Below, one piece after another: positions 52,776-61,109 of a DNA stretch of 64,000 nt (position 1 is its first letter; every line of letters begins with the position of its first letter). The stretch is from contig JAXHMB010000004.1 of assembly GCA_034521755.1 (NCBI GenBank), positions 806,001-870,000 of the forward strand, given 5' to 3'. The notes under the pieces were generated by a model. It ran no database searches and was not told the DNA's origin. It worked only from the letters and a program-made list of their open reading frames with translations. The position numbers and the translations under genes are program-made. This stretch comes from JAXHMB01 sp034521755. Lineage in GTDB: Bacteria; Bacteroidota; Rhodothermia; Balneolales; Balneolaceae.

Positions 52776-54353
52776 ATGCTTGTCATTGCTAACAAAAGCT
52801 ATATACAGTTGGGCTTTGCTACCCTCGATTTTATTGTCATTATTGTTTACCTCACTGCTGTTGCCTGGCTGGGTGTCCGAATTGCGGGCAAGCAAACATC
52901 TACCTCAGACTATTTTCTGGGGGGACAGGATATTCCATGGTGGGCGGTGCTTTTCTCAGTGGTTGCTACAGAAACCAGTACACTTACCTTTATTAGCATT
53001 CCTGCGGTAGCCTATGGAGGGAATCTTACTTTTCTCCAGATTACATTGGGCTACATAGTTGGCCGGATTTTAGTAAGCATATATTTTCTCCCAAAATATT
53101 ATGAGGGAAATCTTTCTACAGCCTACCAGTTTATAGGCCGACGTTTTGGACCTTCCATGCGAAATGCAACCAGTAGTACTTTTATGATTACACGACTGCT
53201 GGCTGATGGTGTACGCTTGTTTGCAACAGCTATTCCGCTGGCTATTATCTTGCGATTAGGTGGTGCTTTTACGGGTTGGGGCGACCTCGAAATTTATCTG
53301 CTATCTATTACTGCTATTTCAACGATCACCCTTATTTACACGCTCATTGGCGGTATCAAAGCTGTTGTTTGGATGGATGTCATGCAGATGGGCGTCTACA
53401 TAGGAGGTGCTATACTGGCTGCCGGCATCATGATCAATGGCCTGCAGGGAGGATTGTCTGGAGCTCTTGCACTGGCAAGTGATGCAGGTAAGACTCAATT
53501 ATTTGATTTTGGATTTGAGCAAAGTTTTGCTGAATTCATTGCCCAGCCTTATACCTTTTTTACAGCACTGATAGGCGGGGCTATTTTTTCAGTGGCATCC
53601 CATGGAACCGATCAGCTTATTGTTCAGCGTTTGCTGACTACCCGCAATCTTCAAAACAGCCAAAAGGCATTGGTTTGGAGCGGAGTAATAGTAGCTTTTC
53701 AATTTGCCTTGTTTCTGGGGATAGGATTGTTGCTGTATGGCTTTTACAATGCACAGTCTCCCGATGCCTTGGGCTTGGCAACTATGGATGAAATTTTTGC
53801 CAAGTTTATTGTAGAAGAATTGCCGGTGGGACTATCGGGACTTATTGTAGCAGCGCTGTTTGCCGCAGCAATGAGCAGTTTAAGCTCATCTCTCAATTCG
53901 CTGGCATCATCCACCACGCTCGACTTATACAAGCCTTACTTTGGCAAAGAAAATACTGAGAAAGAGGATCTGAAAATATCGCGGATCATTACCACGGTTT
54001 GGGCCATTATTTTAACCGGATCTGCTTTTTTATTTGCCGTATTGCAGCTGCAGGAGGGAGAGCGTCCTGCTGTGGTTGAACTTGGTTTAGGTATTGCTTC
54101 TTACACCTACGGCGGACTTTTAGGTGCTTTTGTATTGGGACGTTGGTTTGAAAAGCCCGATAAAACAGATGCACTTATTGGATTTTTTGCAGGACTTATC
54201 TCTCTGTTATTTATGGTAAAAGGACCTATTCAGAATATATTGCCGGGAGAGGGACTTGCTATTGCCTGGCCGCTTTATACTGTTGTGGGTAGTATTATTG
54301 TAGTTTTAGTTGGGAATATATCTGTATGGATAAAAAATAAATTTATTACTTAA
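52776..54353 (+). CDS. sodium:solute symporter family transporter
   Basis: Inner-membrane SSS-family carrier of about 525 residues and 13 or so helices. The family motifs are present: DYFLGGQDIPWWAVLFSVVATETSTLTFI near the N-terminus, FLPKYYEGNLSTAYQFIGRRFGPSMR, GAIFSVASHGTDQLIVQRLL and LFAAAMSSLSSSLNSLASS. It is close to the sialate, glucose or iodide-like branches, but the substrate cannot be assigned. The start may be TTG 52773 or the adjacent ATG. Not frame-broken despite lying between affected genes. Confidence 0.9.
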   Translation: MLVIANKSYIQLGFATLDFIVIIVYLTAVAWLGVRIAGKQTSTSDYFLGGQDIPWWAVLFSVVATETSTLTFISIPAVAYGGNLTFLQITLGYIVGRILVSIYFLPKYYEGNLSTAYQFIGRRFGPSMRNATSSTFMITRLLADGVRLFATAIPLAIILRLGGAFTGWGDLEIYLLSITAISTITLIYTLIGGIKAVVWMDVMQMGVYIGGAILAAGIMINGLQGGLSGALALASDAGKTQLFDFGFEQSFAEFIAQPYTFFTALIGGAIFSVASHGTDQLIVQRLLTTRNLQNSQKALVWSGVIVAFQFALFLGIGLLLYGFYNAQSPDALGLATMDEIFAKFIVEELPVGLSGLIVAALFAAAMSSLSSSLNSLASSTTLDLYKPYFGKENTEKEDLKISRIITTVWAIILTGSAFLFAVLQLQEGERPAVVELGLGIASYTYGGLLGAFVLGRWFEKPDKTDALIGFFAGLISLLFMVKGPIQNILPGEGLAIAWPLYTVVGSIIVVLVGNISVWIKNKFIT

Positions 54354-54365
54354 ATCAATTAAATC

Positions 54366-54795
54366 ATGAAACGAGTAACAGGCATTGGCGGTATCTTTTT
54401 CAAATGTGAAGATCCGCAAAAAACAAAGGAATGGTATCAAAAACACTTGGGCATCAAGAGCGGTGAATATGGCGGTACTTTTGAGTGGAGGCATGCCGAA
54501 AATGAAGAAAAGAAGGGCTATACAGCGTGGAGTCCGTTTCCGGATGATACCAAATATTTTTCACCCAGTGACAATGACTTCATGTACAACTATCGTGTAG
54601 ATGATCTGGAAAAGCTGCTTGATGTTTTGAAAGAAGAAGGCGTGGAAATTGTTGGAGAGATGGAAGAATACGAATATGGAAAATTTGGCTGGATCATGGA
54701 TCCCAATGGACAAAAGATATGAGTTATGGGAACCTAATGATAAGGTGTACGAAAAAATGGTTGAAGATGAAGATAATGCCAATAAAAGTGCATGA
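54366..54795 (+). pseudogene. VOC/glyoxalase-like protein, one frameshift near the 3' end
   Basis: Small metal-dependent VOC fold protein. MKRVTGIGGIFFKCEDPQKTKEWY, the middle GIKSGEYGGTFEWR and GKFGWIMDPNGQKI are standard. A TGA follows at once at 54720-54722. Without one extra T at 54720 the frame continues IELWEPNDKVYEKM to a stop at 54795, matching the usual end (D-P-x-G-x-x-I-E-L-W-E-P) with the last metal ligand Glu. The stop as printed removes only the last ~25 residues, but includes that ligand. It starts 12 bp after the symporter gene. Confidence 0.8.
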
Positions 54796-54979
54796 TCAAT
54801 AATTTAGATACCATCCCCGCCGTCTTTACTGTGCCGGAATAGCTTAACAAGATTGAAATATCCTCACGCAACCTTTTGTGCTTATTCGCATCACATGTTC
54901 ATGTGAATTTTCCTATTTGCGCAAATAACGGGATGGCAAAGTCCGTTCAACGACTAACTGCCAACTAATAGAAGTCGTT

Positions 54980-55516
54980 ATGATGAGGAAAGCCGCAATA
55001 TTATTATCTGTTATTTTTTTAGCATCCTGCGAGATAAACTCAGGACCTACAGGTCCTCAAGGTCCACAGGGCCCACCCGGTCCTGCGGGTCCAGTGGGGC
55101 AAGGATTTGAAGTAGAAGCAAATTTTAATCAGTCGAATGGATACCAACAGATTTTTACTTTCCCCAATAATGTTGAAGTGCTGTCAACAGATATTGTAAT
55201 GGTGTATTTGCTTTGGGAAGTTGATCAGCAAACAGGATATGATGTATGGCAGCCGCTGCCCGTTTCAGTTTTCTTTAATGATGGTGAGATGCAGTACGCT
55301 TTCGATCATACTCTTGCAGATCTTAAACTGTTTTTAACCGGGGATACTGACATAAGTACAGTAGGACCCGAATTTACTCAAGGCCAGATCTTTCGAATTG
55401 CCGTACTTCCGGTTGACTATGTTCAAAGTAAAAATATAAATCTGCAGGATGTAGAAGAAGTTATGCAGGCGATTGATGTTAGCAACATTAAACGTTTAGA
55501 GATTGGTGATCATTAA
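54980..55516 (+). CDS. lipoprotein with short collagen-like stretch
   Basis: A 178-residue exported protein. The signal ends in a lipobox (FLASC, Cys near 17) and is followed at once by six G-x-y triplets (GPTGPQGPQGPPGPAGPVG) with no charged residues, a short collagen-like stalk. The rest is a beta-rich globular domain with many aromatic residues (VMVYLLWEVDQQTGYDVWQPLPVS) of unknown family. The stalk would hold the domain off the outer membrane, perhaps as a trimer. It has its own unit, ended by the hairpin at 55526. Confidence 0.75.
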   Translation: MMRKAAILLSVIFLASCEINSGPTGPQGPQGPPGPAGPVGQGFEVEANFNQSNGYQQIFTFPNNVEVLSTDIVMVYLLWEVDQQTGYDVWQPLPVSVFFNDGEMQYAFDHTLADLKLFLTGDTDISTVGPEFTQGQIFRIAVLPVDYVQSKNINLQDVEEVMQAIDVSNIKRLEIGDH

Positions 55517-55525
55517 AAAACAACT

Positions 55526-55560
55526 AATACATGCCATGTTTTGAAAACATGGCATGTATT
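55526..55560. repeat. REP-like perfect hairpin, left copy
   Basis: ACATGCCATGTTTT G AAAACATGGCATGT, a 14-bp perfect dyad around one G, extended by AAT/ATT. The same core recurs at 56187-56221 on the far side of the transposase. It could also act as terminator for the collagen-like lipoprotein gene. Confidence 0.85.
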
Positions 55561-55569
55561 ATAGATTCA

Positions 55570-56184
55570 TTACTCTATAATAAGATTTTTGATCTTCTTA
55601 TAATCTTTCATCTGGTTGTGAAAGTCAATAAACTCTTTTCTCCCGCCATATAGATTTAGTACTGCTGATTTTTTTACATTGGTCTTTCCTTTACCCGTAA
55701 GAGCTGAATATGATGAATACTTCCAGTCAGAAAAATCATTCACAAAACTATGATGGATGGGATTGTGGTGGATGTAGTGAATTAGCGTTAAGAGATAAGT
55801 ATTACTATCAACTAGCAAGCGTTTAAACGGTTTTTGAAATAAATTCCCATGACGGTCATAAACTTTATTAAATGATTTTGTATAAGAAATAAATAAGCTC
55901 CTGAATTGATTGCTAATCGTTTCTGCAGCTAGTTTTCCTGGTTCTTCTACTAATTCAAGTTTATTCAGGTTTTTGATTTTAACAAGAAAATGAAAGTGGT
56001 TGGGTAACAAACAATAGGTCCAAACATCCAGAAAAGGATTTAAATAATCATTCCATTTTTCTAAGAAAAAATTATAGTTTTTAGGTTCTTTAAAAAGTAT
56101 TTCTTTACCGTTTGCTCTATTGTAAACGTGATAGAATTTTCCCGATTCAAATTTTGGATAATACTCTTTCATAATAATTTTCAT
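55570..56184 (-). CDS. REP-associated tyrosine transposase (Y1, TnpA_REP family)
   Basis: Single-strand HUH transposase of the IS200/RAYT type, about 204 residues. It shows YHVYNRANGKEILF at the N-terminus, the HUH motif in YCLLPNHFHFLVKI, the KSFNKVYDRHGNLFQKPFKR block and HYIHHNPIHHSFVNDFSDWKYSSY, with the catalytic Tyr expected in the helix before or within it. I take ATG 56184 as start, since an upstream one at 56211 would translate the hairpin itself. Identical hairpins flank the gene, as in REP/RAYT units. No IS ends or target repeats were seen. Confidence 0.88.
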   Translation of the reverse strand: MKIIMKEYYPKFESGKFYHVYNRANGKEILFKEPKNYNFFLEKWNDYLNPFLDVWTYCLLPNHFHFLVKIKNLNKLELVEEPGKLAAETISNQFRSLFISYTKSFNKVYDRHGNLFQKPFKRLLVDSNTYLLTLIHYIHHNPIHHSFVNDFSDWKYSSYSALTGKGKTNVKKSAVLNLYGGRKEFIDFHNQMKDYKKIKNLIIE

Positions 56185-56186
56185 TA

Positions 56187-56221
56187 TACACATGCCATGT
56201 TTTGAAAACATGGCATGTGTA
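56187..56221. repeat. REP-like perfect hairpin, right copy
   Basis: ACACATGCCATGTTTT G AAAACATGGCATGTGT, sharing the 29-bp core of the left copy. It overlaps the space between the transposase start and the stop of metH (56229), so it can also serve as metH terminator. Confidence 0.85.
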
Positions 56222-56228
56222 TGTTAGA

Positions 56229-59200
56229 CTAGTAATTTAAATTGGATCCGAGCCAGCGCTCTACTTCATCTATGCTCATTTCTTTACGTTCGGCGTAGTC
56301 TTGAATCTGGTCCTTTTTCAGTTTTCCGACGTTAAAATAGTCCGACTCTGGATGGGCAAAATACAAACCGCTTACAGAGGCCGCCGGACTCATGGCAAGG
56401 TTTTCTGTCAGCTCAATGCCAATAGTTGATTGCACATCCAACAGTTCGAAAAGGATGGGTTTTTCGGTGTGATCGGGTTGTGCAGGGTAACCCGGTGCGG
56501 GACGAATGCCGGTATATTTTTCTCGGATCAGCTGATCATTACTGAAATCTTCATTCGGCGCATAGCCCCAGTATTGTTTGCGTACCTTTTCATGGAGCAG
56601 TTCAGTAAATGCTTCAGCCAGTCGGTCGGCCAATGCTTTCACTAAAATAGCATTGTAATCGTCATTATCCTGCTCAAACTTTTGAGCAAGCTCCACTGCT
56701 CCATTTCCGGCGGTTACTGCAAATCCACCCATATAATCAGCAACTCCGGACTCTTTGGGTGCTACAAAATCAGCGAGTGCTTTATTGGGTTGTCCCTTTC
56801 TTTTTTCGGCCTGTTGACGCAGTGTATGGAAGACAGTAAGTATTTCTTCTCGTGATTCATCGGTATAGATTTCTATATCGTCACCAACAGAATTAGCGGG
56901 ATAAAGACCCATTACCGCGTTGGCTCGCAGTAGCTTTTCTTTCACAATTTTATCCAGCAGCTGGTTGGCATCTTCATAAAGCTTGCGGGCTTCTTTTCCG
57001 TACTTTGGATCATCCAGTACGTCCGGGAATTTTCCTTTCATTTCCCAGGCAATGAAAAAAGGTCCCCAGTCGATGTAGTGTCTTATTTCTTCGAGAGGGT
57101 AATTATCAAAAACCTGAGTACCAAGCCGGTTGGGTTTTGTGATATCGGTTGATTGCCAATCTATAGGCGTTTTATTTTTCCGAGCTTCTTCAATAGATAA
57201 ATAGTTTTTACGGCGTGACCGATTGCCGTGCTGCTCCCGAAGCTTGGCGTACTCGTCTTTTTTGTCTTTCACAAATGCATCTCTCAAGGTCTTGGAGACC
57301 AGGTTGCCGGTAACAGACACACTTCGTGAAGCATCCAGCACGTGTATTACCGGCTGATCGTAATTCGGTTCAATCTTAACGGCAGTATGCATGCGAGAAG
57401 TAGTGGCTCCGCCAATCATGAGGGGCTGGCTGAATTGTTCTCGCTTTAGCTCTTTGGCTACATGAACCATCTCATCGAGTGAGGGAGTTATAAGTCCGCT
57501 AAGCCCAATAATATCTACATTATTTTCTTTGGCTTCTTCCAGAATCTTGTCGGCCGGGACCATAACACCAAGATCGATGACGTCGAAATTATTGCAGCGC
57601 AACACTACCGAGACGATATTCTTCCCGATGTCGTGTACATCACCTTTTACCGTGGCCAGCAGCACTTTGGCTTTTGGTTGGGTGTTATCATTCTTTTCCT
57701 TCTCCTTTTCAATGAAAGGGATAAGATGGGCGACGCCTTTTTTCATTACGCGGGCACTTTTCACTACCTGGGGTAGGAACATTTTGCCTGAGCCAAAGAG
57801 GTCGCCGACAACGTCCATTCCGGACATCATGGGCCCTTCAATTACGTCGATAGCATGATCGTACTGTTGGCGTGCCTCTTCCACATCCTCAACAATGAAG
57901 TCTACAATACCTTTAACCAGTGCATGCTCAATACGCTCTTTAACAGGCTTGGTGCGCCATTCCTTGGTCTTTTGAGTTTTATTTGTGTTTTCATCCTTGA
58001 TCTTTTCGGCAAAGTCTACCAGACGTTCAGTTGCATCATCACGTCGGTTAAGCAGCACATCCTCAACAAGCTCACGTAATTTATCAGGTATTTCTTCATA
58101 CACTTCCAGCTGCCCGGCATTTACGATGCCCATATCCATGCCTGCTTGAATAGCGTGATACAAAAAGGCTGAGTGCATAGCTTCACGAACCTTGTTGGTA
58201 CCGCGGAAAGAGAAAGAGATATTGCTTACTCCGCCGCTGACTTGAGCCAGAGGCAGGTTTTCTTTGATCCATTTTGTTGCCCGGATATAGTCTACCGCAT
58301 AGTTGTTGTGTTCCTCAATACCGGTAGCTACTGTTAAAATATTGGGATCAAAAATGATGTCCTGGGGCTCGAATCCTATCCCATCAACAAGGATATGATA
58401 GGCGCGTTCGCATATTTCTATGCGTCGTTCAAACGTGTCGGCCTGTCCCTTTTCATCAAAAGCCATGACGATAACAGCAGCCCCAAAATTGAGGATTTCG
58501 CGTGCCTGCTCTTTAAATATTTCTTCTCCCTCTTTCAGGCTGATGGAATTTACAACACCCTTTCCCTGAATAGTTTTAAGACCGGCCTTCAGTACCGACC
58601 ACTTAGACGAATCAACCATCATAGGTACCCTCGAGATGTCCGGCTCTGAAGCAATAAGCTGCAGGAAATCCGTCATCACTTCTTCAGAATTTAACATGCC
58701 CTCATCCATGTTCACGTCCACAATTTGGGCTCCGTTTTCTACCTGCTGGCGTCCCACGGAAAGGGCTTCTTCGTATTTTTCGTCAGTAATAAGGCGTCGG
58801 AATTTGCGGGAACCCATCACGTTTGTACGTTCACCGACATTCACAAAGTTGGTCTCGGGACGAACGACCAGCGGCTCAAGTCCGCTTAGTCGCAGATACG
58901 GTTTTTGTTCGGGAATTGAACGTGGTTCACACTCTCGAGCTGCTTCAGCAATGGCAGCAATATGTTCAGGCGTAGTGCCGCAACAACCGCCTACCAGATT
59001 TACAAAGTTTTCTTGGGCATAGTCTCGAAGCTGCCCGGCCATAAAGTCCGGCGACTCATTATATTCTCCCATCTCATCGGGAAGCCCTGCATTAGGATAA
59101 AGGCTGGTAAAGCAGGTGGCATTATTGGCCAGCTCTTCGATATAAGGACGCATCTGTTTTGAGCCAAGTGAGCAGTTTAGCCCGACGCTCAGCAGGTTTT

Positions 59201-59909
59201 TGGTATGAGATACCGAAATCCAAAATGCTTCGGTGGTCTGTCCGGATAGCGTACGGCCGCTTTGGTCCACAATAGTGCCTGATATCATCACCGGCAGTTG
59301 TTTGCCGGTTTCTTCTGCATATTTATGTATAGCATAAATAGCAGCTTTGGCATTGAGCGTATCAAATATAGTTTCCACCAAAAGAATATCGGCCCCACCA
59401 TCAACCAGTCCCTGAACTTGTTCGGAGTAAGAGTTGGCAAGCTGATCGAATGTTATAGCCCGGTAGCCGGGATCTTCGACGTCGGGCGAAAGGGATAGTG
59501 TTTTGTTCGTCGGGCCTATAGCACCTGCAACCAGCCGGGGTTTATCAGGTGTTTTTTTTGTGAACTCATCAGCTGCTTCGCGGGCATTCTGTGCAGCAGC
59601 TTTGTTGAGCTCATATACCAAATCCTCCATATGGTAGTCGGCCTGCGAGACAGAAGTGCTGTTAAAGGTATTGGTCTCGATGATGTCGGAACCGGCCTCA
59701 AGGAATTGCGAATGAATTTTTTTAATGATTTGAGGCTGGGTGATGCTGAGCAAGTCGTTGTTGCCCTGCAGGTCATAATCGTAATCGTTGAAACGATTTC
59801 CGCGGTAATCTTTTTCAGTAAGATTGTAAGACTGGATCATGGTACCCATGGCACCATCCAGAATAAGGATGCGATCTCTCAGGAGATCTTGAATCTGTTG
59901 GAACGTCAT
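56229..59909 (-). CDS. metH: cobalamin-dependent methionine synthase
   Basis: Transfers a methyl group from 5-methyl-THF through cobalamin to homocysteine. All four modules are in this 1226-residue protein: the homocysteine domain with zinc Cys in GLNCSLG and VGGCCGTTPEHI (to about 325), the pterin domain (FVNVGERTNVMGSRKFRRL, about 355-620), the B12 domain with the His ligand in GDVHDIGKNIVSVVL (about 760), and the SAM reactivation domain with YWGYAPNED and GIRPAPGYPAQPDHTEK near the C-terminus. Intact over 3.7 kb. It is divergent from metF across 151 bp with no recognisable B12 riboswitch. Confidence 0.97.
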   Translation of the reverse strand: MTFQQIQDLLRDRILILDGAMGTMIQSYNLTEKDYRGNRFNDYDYDLQGNNDLLSITQPQIIKKIHSQFLEAGSDIIETNTFNSTSVSQADYHMEDLVYELNKAAAQNAREAADEFTKKTPDKPRLVAGAIGPTNKTLSLSPDVEDPGYRAITFDQLANSYSEQVQGLVDGGADILLVETIFDTLNAKAAIYAIHKYAEETGKQLPVMISGTIVDQSGRTLSGQTTEAFWISVSHTKNLLSVGLNCSLGSKQMRPYIEELANNATCFTSLYPNAGLPDEMGEYNESPDFMAGQLRDYAQENFVNLVGGCCGTTPEHIAAIAEAARECEPRSIPEQKPYLRLSGLEPLVVRPETNFVNVGERTNVMGSRKFRRLITDEKYEEALSVGRQQVENGAQIVDVNMDEGMLNSEEVMTDFLQLIASEPDISRVPMMVDSSKWSVLKAGLKTIQGKGVVNSISLKEGEEIFKEQAREILNFGAAVIVMAFDEKGQADTFERRIEICERAYHILVDGIGFEPQDIIFDPNILTVATGIEEHNNYAVDYIRATKWIKENLPLAQVSGGVSNISFSFRGTNKVREAMHSAFLYHAIQAGMDMGIVNAGQLEVYEEIPDKLRELVEDVLLNRRDDATERLVDFAEKIKDENTNKTQKTKEWRTKPVKERIEHALVKGIVDFIVEDVEEARQQYDHAIDVIEGPMMSGMDVVGDLFGSGKMFLPQVVKSARVMKKGVAHLIPFIEKEKEKNDNTQPKAKVLLATVKGDVHDIGKNIVSVVLRCNNFDVIDLGVMVPADKILEEAKENNVDIIGLSGLITPSLDEMVHVAKELKREQFSQPLMIGGATTSRMHTAVKIEPNYDQPVIHVLDASRSVSVTGNLVSKTLRDAFVKDKKDEYAKLREQHGNRSRRKNYLSIEEARKNKTPIDWQSTDITKPNRLGTQVFDNYPLEEIRHYIDWGPFFIAWEMKGKFPDVLDDPKYGKEARKLYEDANQLLDKIVKEKLLRANAVMGLYPANSVGDDIEIYTDESREEILTVFHTLRQQAEKRKGQPNKALADFVAPKESGVADYMGGFAVTAGNGAVELAQKFEQDNDDYNAILVKALADRLAEAFTELLHEKVRKQYWGYAPNEDFSNDQLIREKYTGIRPAPGYPAQPDHTEKPILFELLDVQSTIGIELTENLAMSPAASVSGLYFAHPESDYFNVGKLKKDQIQDYAERKEMSIDEVERWLGSNLNY

Positions 59910-60060
59910 ATGTCGGTAATCAGATTATTAGGTACTTGTATTTGCGCAAAAATGTTTTAAAACAGCTATCAAGTGATTACCTTTGGTGCTAACCCAAATT
60001 AGAACGATAGCTGGTAAATCATTTTTGATTGCTCATAAGTTACAATAAATTAAAGAGTAA

Positions 60061-61029
60061 ATGAAAGTTGTAGAGTATTATAATCAGGCTTCCGAGCCAT
60101 TAATTTCATTTGAGATTATACCACCCAAGCGAGGAGGTTCGGTTAAAGAAGTATTTAGCACCCTCGACCAGGTCATGAAGCACAATCCTCCCTTTATTGA
60201 TGTGACCTATCATGCAGCAGAATCGTATTACGAGGAATTGCCCGACGGGACCATAAAACGCCACATAAAACGTAAGCGTCCCGGCACTATTGGATTGTGT
60301 GCAGCTATCAAGCATAAGTATGGTGTAGACCCGGTGCCACATCTCATTTGTGAAGGGTTTACTAAAGAAGAAACAGAAGATGCGCTGATTGAGCTGAACT
60401 ATCTGGGTATTGATAATGTGCTCACTATCCGCGGGGATTCTCCTGATGATACTGTGCCACGCTTTAAAAATGGGACCTATAATGAATATGCCATTGACCT
60501 GGTGAAGCAGGTGCATAAAATGAACAATGGGCAATACTTGGAAGATATTTCGAATGCACAGGCTACTAATTTCTGTGTAGGTGTTGCAGGCTATCCGGAA
60601 AAGCATTTTGAGGCACCCAACCTGGATTTTGACATAGCCCGGCTTAAAGAGAAGGTAGATGCCGGCGGTGATTACATCGTTACGCAAATGTTTTTCGACA
60701 ACAGTGCTTATTTCAATTTTGTTGATAAATGTAGAGCAGCCGGTATTGAAGTTCCTATTGTACCGGGCCTTAAAGTCCTTACCAGGGAGCACCACTTAAA
60801 TTTTCTTCCCAAATATTTTCACCTGAATATACCGGAAGAGCTTTCCGAAAGGGTACAGAAGAATCCGGAAAATGCACGTGATATTGGGATTGAATGGGCG
60901 GTAAAACAATGTATTGAGCTGCTTGAGAAGGAAGTACCCGGAATTCATTTTTATATCATGGGAGATCCAACGCCGGCACTCGATGTTATTGAGAGCCTTC
61001 CCATTGGAGATCAGACAGTAAAAAAATGA
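60061..61029 (+). CDS. metF: methylenetetrahydrofolate reductase
   Basis: FAD enzyme that makes 5-methyl-THF for MetH. The 322 residues are a TIM barrel with SFEIIPPKRGGSVKEVF at the N-terminus, VTYHAAESYYEE, the flavin/folate loop LTIRGDSPDD, GVAGYPEKHFEAPNLDFDIARLKEKVDAGGDYIVTQMFFDN and VPIVPGLKVL. Complete. It shares the 151-bp intergenic region with divergent metH, so the two steps of methyl supply to homocysteine are probably regulated together. Confidence 0.95.
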   Translation: MKVVEYYNQASEPLISFEIIPPKRGGSVKEVFSTLDQVMKHNPPFIDVTYHAAESYYEELPDGTIKRHIKRKRPGTIGLCAAIKHKYGVDPVPHLICEGFTKEETEDALIELNYLGIDNVLTIRGDSPDDTVPRFKNGTYNEYAIDLVKQVHKMNNGQYLEDISNAQATNFCVGVAGYPEKHFEAPNLDFDIARLKEKVDAGGDYIVTQMFFDNSAYFNFVDKCRAAGIEVPIVPGLKVLTREHHLNFLPKYFHLNIPEELSERVQKNPENARDIGIEWAVKQCIELLEKEVPGIHFYIMGDPTPALDVIESLPIGDQTVKK

Positions 61030-61109
61030 TTATTCTTTTGGCTTCTCTTCTCATATAGCATAAGTTATTGATGCCTTAAGGGTTAGTAATATGCCATAAG
61101 ACTTTAAAA

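Noticed and set aside
59910..60060. Possible cobalamin or SAM riboswitch between metH and metF
   Set aside because: At 151 bp with no B12-box-like or SAM-type core motif and no clear nested stems, I could not support a riboswitch.
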